Below are positions 30,244 through 34,023 of a stretch of 34,023 bases of DNA, in pieces. The translations under genes and the position numbers were made by a program. The stretch lies in IMG/VR virus record IMGVR_UViG_3300037264_002118, positions 1 through 34,023 of that record; one strand, 5' to 3'. The notes below the pieces were generated by a model. The model had not been told where the DNA came from. It ran no database searches and saw only the letters and a program-made list of their open reading frames with translations. Numbering within the stretch: position 1 is the stretch's first letter; each line of letters begins with the position of its first letter. The stretch comes from a virus.

Positions 30244-31523
30244 CACGCAAGCGCAAGGGGCAGGGCCCGCCGTCGGCGCCAGCGAGCGCAGAGAAATTCG
30301 CTCTCGCAGGTTGGGGCAACAGCCTGACCGAGGTAGGGATTGAGGACTACGGCCAGGACAAGAGCCGCTACTCGCGCATGCGCTCGCGTCGGCCGATACC
30401 GCCCGAAGAACTCGAGGCTCTCTACACGCAATCGGCCTTGGCCCGGCGCATTGTCGACCGGCCCGCAGACGACGGCGTGCGCGAGGGATTCCATTTCCTG
30501 GACCTGCCGACAAACGTGGTCAGTAACCTAGAGCAGATCGAATCAGCGCTGGAAGATCTGGAAGTGCTGGCGACCCTCGCCGAGGGCGCCAAGACCGCAC
30601 GCCTTTACGGCGGCGCACTGGTCGTGCTCTTGACCGACGACGGGCCAGCGACTGCGCCCCTACAACCCGAGTCGGTTTCAGAAATTACCGGGTTCGAGAT
30701 CGTCGCGTCGCCCGATGCTGTGCCAGTAGCAGGCAATGCCACAGGCTCGCGAGCGTGGACGCATCCAGACGGCTACCGCATCTTCAACCAACAGTTGGTG
30801 CACACCTCGCGCGTGATCCGATTCGACGGCGTGCCTGTTCCTCGGCGCATGCTAGAGACAACGAAAGGTTGGGGGCTGTCTGAATTGAATGCATCATACG
30901 TAGACCTCCGCAGGCTGGGCATGGTACGAGCGTATATGGAATCGCTGGCGCACAATGTATCAGTGTCAGTTATGCGCATAGGCGGGCTTGGCAAGGCACT
31001 ACTCGGCGGGCCCGAGAACAAGGCCAAAGCGAAAGCGGCAGTGCTGGAATTGCAACGGCAGGTGGACAACCTTCACTGGCTAGCTATTGACAGGGACGAT
31101 TCTTTCGATGTCTCGTCGCGACCGATGCAGGGGCTCAAAGAGGTCGAAGAGCGCGCGGTCGAAGCGGTCGTCATGAGCACGGATATCCCGCGAGAGATTC
31201 TCACAGGCACGTCACCAGGCGGGCTGAACACAGGCACGAACGAGGGGCCAATCAGGACCTATTACGATTCTGTGCGATGGGCGCAGCGCAACAGGTTGAC
31301 CCCTGCGCTGAACCGGATACTGGCGCCCATGTTCGCGGCGCTCGGCATGATCGTCCCGACATGGTCAATTGAATGGAATCCGCTATGGGCGCGTAGCGAT
31401 CAAGAGCTAGCCGCCACCAGGAAAACCAACGCAGATGCGGACGCGATTTATATTGACCGCGGCGTTGCGACTGCGCAGGAGATCAGAGCGCAGCGAATCG
31501 CAGATGGAACAATTGTCGTATGA
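30240..31523 (+). CDS. Portal protein (DUF1073-like)
   Basis: 427 residues. Phrases typical of DUF1073 portals are present: ALARRIVDRPADDGVREGFHF near 65-85, SRVIRFDGVPVP and TKGWGLSELNASYVDLRRL in the wing, and VVMSTDIPREILTGTSPGGLNTGTNEG in the stem/crown region. Twelve copies should form the DNA channel at one capsid vertex. Overlaps with the terminase gene before it and the next gene after it (ATGA both sides) indicate coupled translation. Confidence 0.85.
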   Translation: MTRKRKGQGPPSAPASAEKFALAGWGNSLTEVGIEDYGQDKSRYSRMRSRRPIPPEELEALYTQSALARRIVDRPADDGVREGFHFLDLPTNVVSNLEQIESALEDLEVLATLAEGAKTARLYGGALVVLLTDDGPATAPLQPESVSEITGFEIVASPDAVPVAGNATGSRAWTHPDGYRIFNQQLVHTSRVIRFDGVPVPRRMLETTKGWGLSELNASYVDLRRLGMVRAYMESLAHNVSVSVMRIGGLGKALLGGPENKAKAKAAVLELQRQVDNLHWLAIDRDDSFDVSSRPMQGLKEVEERAVEAVVMSTDIPREILTGTSPGGLNTGTNEGPIRTYYDSVRWAQRNRLTPALNRILAPMFAALGMIVPTWSIEWNPLWARSDQELAATRKTNADADAIYIDRGVATAQEIRAQRIADGTIVV

Positions 31524-31819
31524 CCGCGCTCGCCGGCCCGCCTCGTGACGCGCAGGACTTGGTCAAGGAGGGCAAACAGCGCGCGCTTGAGCTATTCTTG
31601 ATGGCGCTCGACGTGGCTAAGATCGTCATGGCCGCTGGGCAGGATCAGCACAAGGTAGCGGCCTGTCGATTCGTGCTCGACGCTGTCAGCAAGGGGCCGT
31701 TCGCGCATGCGACAGAGACGGCAAACGAGACGATCGAAAACGATCGCCTGGCTGCGCAAGCGGCGGAAACGATCGCCGATCTACTGGGGCTCGCGGAGGC
31801 GCCTGCCGATGACTCGTGA
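31520..31819 (+). CDS. Small helical hypothetical protein (99 aa)
   Basis: Overlaps the portal stop by four bases and the next gene by eleven. It is a predominantly helical, acidic protein (DLVKEGKQRALELFLMALDVAKIVMAAGQDQHKVAACRFVLDAV…). No DNA-binding motif is evident. Since the small terminase subunit is missing and this gene is coupled to terminase and portal, it is one candidate for a packaging accessory protein; that is inference from position. Confidence 0.55.
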   Translation: MTALAGPPRDAQDLVKEGKQRALELFLMALDVAKIVMAAGQDQHKVAACRFVLDAVSKGPFAHATETANETIENDRLAAQAAETIADLLGLAEAPADDS

Positions 31820-32144
31820 CCGATTGCTAGCCGTCGCGCTTGCGCTAACTACGCTGGCACTACTGGCCATTCTGTTCCTGGGAATCGGGTGTGCTGCATC
31901 GGTGGACTGTCCGCTAGGCACATACCCGCGCAAGGCGTCGGTCAGTACACAGACCACGGGATCGGTGTCGGTACTGACCGAAACCGGCAACGTCGAACGC
32001 GCGACCGCGACCGGCTACGAATGCGCGCCAATCTGCCCGCGAGGTTCGCTGACACGACTGCACGAAGGAGAGAAGGGGCGACGGTTAGAGTGTGTGCCAA
32101 TCGATGGGCGAGACGGAGGAAGCGGGCGCGACGCGCGGCGCTAG
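31809..32144 (+). CDS. Lipoprotein-like small protein (o-spanin candidate)
   Basis: 111 residues from ATG 31809. The first 27 residues are a signal sequence (LLAVALALTTLALLAILFLGIGC) ending in a Cys that could be lipidated, though the box LGIGC is not a perfect lipobox. Four further Cys lie in the mature part (VDCPLG, YECAPICPRG, LECVP). Short phage lipoproteins near the end of a late operon are often outer-membrane spanins. It is the last gene of the operon and overlaps the convergent VRR-NUC gene by four bases; no terminator is visible between them. Confidence 0.55.
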   Translation: MTRDRLLAVALALTTLALLAILFLGIGCAASVDCPLGTYPRKASVSTQTTGSVSVLTETGNVERATATGYECAPICPRGSLTRLHEGEKGRRLECVPIDGRDGGSGRDARR

Positions 32145-32623
32145 TACCCCAGCTTGGTCAACCATGCGATGGCGTCGCGCGCGCCGTACGCCACCTTGAC
32201 GCGCCAGCCCAGCGTCTCTAGCTGTTGCAGCCACAAGCGCTGGTGCGGCGTAGCGCCGCGGGCTCTAGCGCCTGGTGCGTGGGCGCGTTTCAGCTCCACT
32301 GCCGCCCCTCGAGGGGCGGCAGGCGCTGGCGTAAAAACCAGATAGTCCGGCGCTCCCTTGGCCAGGCCCTCCCGGCGGGCCTTGGCAGCCGCTTGCGCCG
32401 TCCGCACGCCTTCATTGGGGACATGCAGGAACACTAGCCCGGTCCGACTGCGAAGCCAGTGGGCCAGGTCTTGCGCCTCGTGTGACTCGGTTCGCGCCCG
32501 CAAGCGGAGCGGCAGCGCATCCGCCTTTTCGGTCGGCCAATAGCGTGCGTTGCGCTGCCCGCGCAATGCCGGCAAGGGCTCAGTAGGCGGGTCGTGCATT
32601 CCAGACAGTTCAGGTCGTTTCAT
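32141..32623 (-). CDS. VRR-NUC domain nuclease
   Basis: 160 residues. The C-terminal hundred residues form a VRR-NUC PD-(D/E)XK fold: HVPNEGVRT, then KGAPDYLVF (metal-binding Asp), AVELKR (catalytic E-x-K), and TPHQRLWLQQLETLGWRVKVAYG with the family's Gln and helix. Phage members are structure-specific or nicking nucleases and are often encoded with replication genes. The start overlaps the clamp gene by 14 bases, consistent with joint expression. A 24-base perfect palindrome lies inside the gene between the Asp and E-x-K motifs. Confidence 0.85.
   Translation of the reverse strand: MKRPELSGMHDPPTEPLPALRGQRNARYWPTEKADALPLRLRARTESHEAQDLAHWLRSRTGLVFLHVPNEGVRTAQAAAKARREGLAKGAPDYLVFTPAPAAPRGAAVELKRAHAPGARARGATPHQRLWLQQLETLGWRVKVAYGARDAIAWLTKLGY
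32299..32322. repeat. Perfect 24-bp palindrome inside the VRR-NUC gene
   Basis: Twelve-base arms (CTGCCGCCCCTC and its complement) meet without a spacer around a CTCGAG centre. It encodes part of the Pro/Arg/Gly loop between two catalytic strands. It could form a stable mRNA hairpin or be a protein-binding site; no T-run follows it, so it is not a rho-independent terminator. Confidence 0.8.
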
Positions 32624-33497
32624 CGGCGCTCCTTCTCACTCTGGTACGCCAGGCAAATGCATTTAGGCGGCACGGCATGGTGATGACGGTGATGGACCGA
32701 TCCGCCTTCTCCGCTGCGTCGGCGAATAGGATAGGGCTGTACTCGTCGGTGAAATGCGCATGCACCGTGCGCCCCGGCATCACGGCTAGCGCGTCCAGGA
32801 GGTACCGCCCATTCGCGCCGATGGTCAGACGCGCAGCGCCCGGGCATGCTAGGTCGCACGGTACCGACACGGTGTCACATCCCTCAGCGTCGACGCGGAC
32901 CCCATTGGGCGCCAGCGACAGGCGCAGCATTTCGCGCTGCGCCGCGAAGCGCTGGCGCAGCTGGCGCAGCTCGCGCCGCTCAGCGCCCGTCTTGCACGCG
33001 CCAATCTCTCCGGCGAGCTGCGACGCGAGCACCGCTTTTTTCTGGGCGAGCACAGCTTTCAGCGCCGCGGTCAAGCTCTTTTTGTCGACGGCTGCGCAGA
33101 ATCTCGCCACCGCTGGCGGCATGACCGCTCGCCAGTCGGGGAATTTCGCCTCGATGCCGGGGCCGCTCGCCAGCACCGCGGTGCTGGCGTAGACCGCCAC
33201 CGGGCCCTCAGCGGTCGGCGCCGCGAGGCGTACCTCAGTAGCCGCGTGCACGGTCGCGAGCCCGACGCAGAGGGCGGTCAGGGTATCGGCCGGCAGCAGC
33301 CCAAGGCCGTGCGGCGCGTCGATCGCCAGCTCGCCGCTGCGCTCCGCAAGCGCGAGCCGGCGGCCGTCGCTGGCGATGAGCAGCGTGCGGCCGTCGCGCA
33401 CCTCTACGGCCGCGCCCGTCATGTGTACTCGCGTTTCGTCGCGCGAGACGAACGGCGCTACCTGGAGCAGCATGGCGCGCAGACTTCCGGCGGTCAT
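32610..33497 (-). CDS. Phage sliding clamp (beta-clamp type, apparently two domains)
   Basis: 295 residues with an excellent ribosome site (AGGAGGTG) before ATG 33497. Residues 1-127 match domain 2 of bacterial DnaN: LRAMLLQVAPFVSRDETRVHMTG, ASDGRRLA (42-49; ATDGHRLA in DnaN) and KFPDWRAVMP (118-127; FPDYRRVLP in DnaN). Residues about 135-278 match domain 3: IGANGRYLLDALAVM and the closing VITMPCRL (VVMPMRL in DnaN). No equivalent of domain 1 precedes them. A charged helical insertion lies at about 140-195 and a 17-residue basic tail follows the canonical end. Bacterial clamps are about 370 residues, three domains and dimeric. It should tether a polymerase or nuclease to DNA. Confidence 0.85.
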   Translation of the reverse strand: MTAGSLRAMLLQVAPFVSRDETRVHMTGAAVEVRDGRTLLIASDGRRLALAERSGELAIDAPHGLGLLPADTLTALCVGLATVHAATEVRLAAPTAEGPVAVYASTAVLASGPGIEAKFPDWRAVMPPAVARFCAAVDKKSLTAALKAVLAQKKAVLASQLAGEIGACKTGAERRELRQLRQRFAAQREMLRLSLAPNGVRVDAEGCDTVSVPCDLACPGAARLTIGANGRYLLDALAVMPGRTVHAHFTDEYSPILFADAAEKADRSITVITMPCRLNAFAWRTRVRRSADETT

Positions 33498-33830
33498 TGG
33501 GCACCTCCTGCGCGCTGTCGCAGGTCCGCTAGCGCGTCGGCAGTCGACGCGTAAAAATCTGGCACGTAGCCGGCCGACGCCCAGTAGATCAGCGCTCCGG
33601 CCACGGCTGGCCCGAGCCGCGCCTCTAGTGCGTAGCCAGCCGATCCTGCCGTACGTCCAACTGCGCTAGTGTGATCATGCCTGCCCCTCCTCCAATGCTC
33701 GACGCATGTACCATGACCAGGTACGCTTCTGACCTCCGTCAACCTCCGCAGGGTTGCGGACCTCAAACCCCATCGCCCGTTGCCACCTGAGCACCCACGA
33801 CGTCTGGTTTATCGCGCAATGACCGTCTCC
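33494..33830 (-). pseudogene. Degenerate DUF4406 (deoxyribosyltransferase-like) remnant
   Basis: Three successive reading frames together spell most of a DUF4406 protein. Frame one reads RAMGFEVRNPAEVDGGQKRTWSWYMRRALEEGQA (stop at 33675-33677). Frame two begins MITLAQLDVRQ (from 33678, stop at 33625). Frame three reads GSAGYALEARLGPAVAGALIYW to a stop overlapping the clamp ATG. The family has the same order: (R/L)G(F/Y)EVxNPAE, W-x-x-M-R, a hydrophobic strand, then SxGAxxE. The N-terminal nucleotide-binding strand (YIAGPM) is absent, as the preceding gene ends where it should be. Two frameshifts and a missing start suggest a dead gene, unless the indels are sequencing errors. An alternative is three tiny coupled ORFs. 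Confidence 0.5.
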
Positions 33831-34023
33831 TCATAGTAGGTTTCGATTCCCGGGATAGCGTCGCCATCCCTGACGGCCGCGGATACTCTGTGCTCGTCGA
33901 GCGAATAGTACTCTCTAGGGATTAACGCCGCATCGACCACGCGCCATCGCAGTATTGATCTGGTGGCCACCGGCACGGACTGCACGGCAAGGGCCCTGCC
34001 TGGGTCTCCTTCTGCGATAGCTA
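33809..34023 (-). CDS. Partial conserved phage protein (C-terminus only)
   Basis: The last 71 residues of a protein whose start lies beyond the right edge; stop TAA at 33811-33809. The motif order ILRWRVVDAALIPREYYSLDEHRV then DGDAIPGIETYYEETVIAR is one I recall from the C-termini of phage proteins encoded beside recombination/replication genes; their function is not established. It would be the upstream member of the leftward replication cluster with the clamp and VRR-NUC genes. Confidence 0.7.
   Translation of the reverse strand, partial: AIAEGDPGRALAVQSVPVATRSILRWRVVDAALIPREYYSLDEHRVSAAVRDGDAIPGIETYYEETVIAR

Noticed and set aside
8090-32144. Minus-strand reading frames of 100-280 codons throughout the virion operon
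   Set aside because: In GC-rich DNA antisense frames are often open; these lie opposite well-supported genes and lack ribosome sites and family motifs.
1-34023. tRNA genes, integrase, repressor or attachment site
   Set aside because: I looked for cloverleaf-like arms, recombinase motifs and HTH repressors and saw none that I could support; genes outside the window may include them.

Overview
The window is most of the genome of a contractile-tailed bacteriophage (myovirus morphotype), GC-rich, with dense ATGA and TAATG gene overlaps. The virion gene set (DUF2213 protease/scaffold, DUF2184 capsid, DUF4054 connector, DUF3383 sheath, DUF3277 tube, gp138-like spike, gp25-like W, baseplate J, DUF1073 portal) belongs to a lineage known from temperate and lytic phages of Gram-negative bacteria. 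A lipoprotein-like product and the Pseudomonas/Myxococcus form of the parS palindrome also fit a GC-rich proteobacterial or myxobacterial host, but the host is inferred. No integrase, repressor or tRNA is visible. The right edge cuts a gene, so the genome continues (or is circular).

Layout. 1-93: tandem 41-base repeats, each with a parS-like palindrome. 250-970 (minus): a small gene pair; the 3' end of the first is disrupted by a 53-base insertion that carries an inverted copy of its own downstream sequence. 971-2173: 1.2 kb without a convincing gene, holding dispersed 9-base repeats, operator-like palindromes, AT-rich patches and an array of 11-base repeats between 40-base direct repeats; it looks like an origin or control region. 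2174-5573 (plus): RecB/Cas4-like iron-sulfur nuclease with an AT-hook tail, Dam-type methyltransferase, and three unrecognised proteins. 5548-7983 (minus): a large primase-helicase. 8090-32144 (plus): one continuous virion operon covering head proteins, neck, sheath and tube, a frameshifted assembly chaperone, tape measure, two small membrane proteins, baseplate, amidase, fibre proteins (one with a TIG domain and an SGNH esterase), then large terminase and portal, which are normally first in such operons. 32141-34023 (minus): VRR-NUC nuclease, a phage sliding clamp that appears to lack the first of the three beta-clamp domains, the remains of a DUF4406 gene, and a truncated conserved phage protein.

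How it works together. The minus-strand clamp, nuclease and primase-helicase plus the RecB-like nuclease form a replication/recombination set; the plus-strand operon builds the particle. The strongest candidates for new biology are the two-domain beta clamp (a ring would need three subunits, as in PCNA or T4 gp45), the parS-like array with the repeat-rich control region, the same kind of beta-rich module seemingly inserted into three different virion proteins, and the TIG-SGNH fibre protein.
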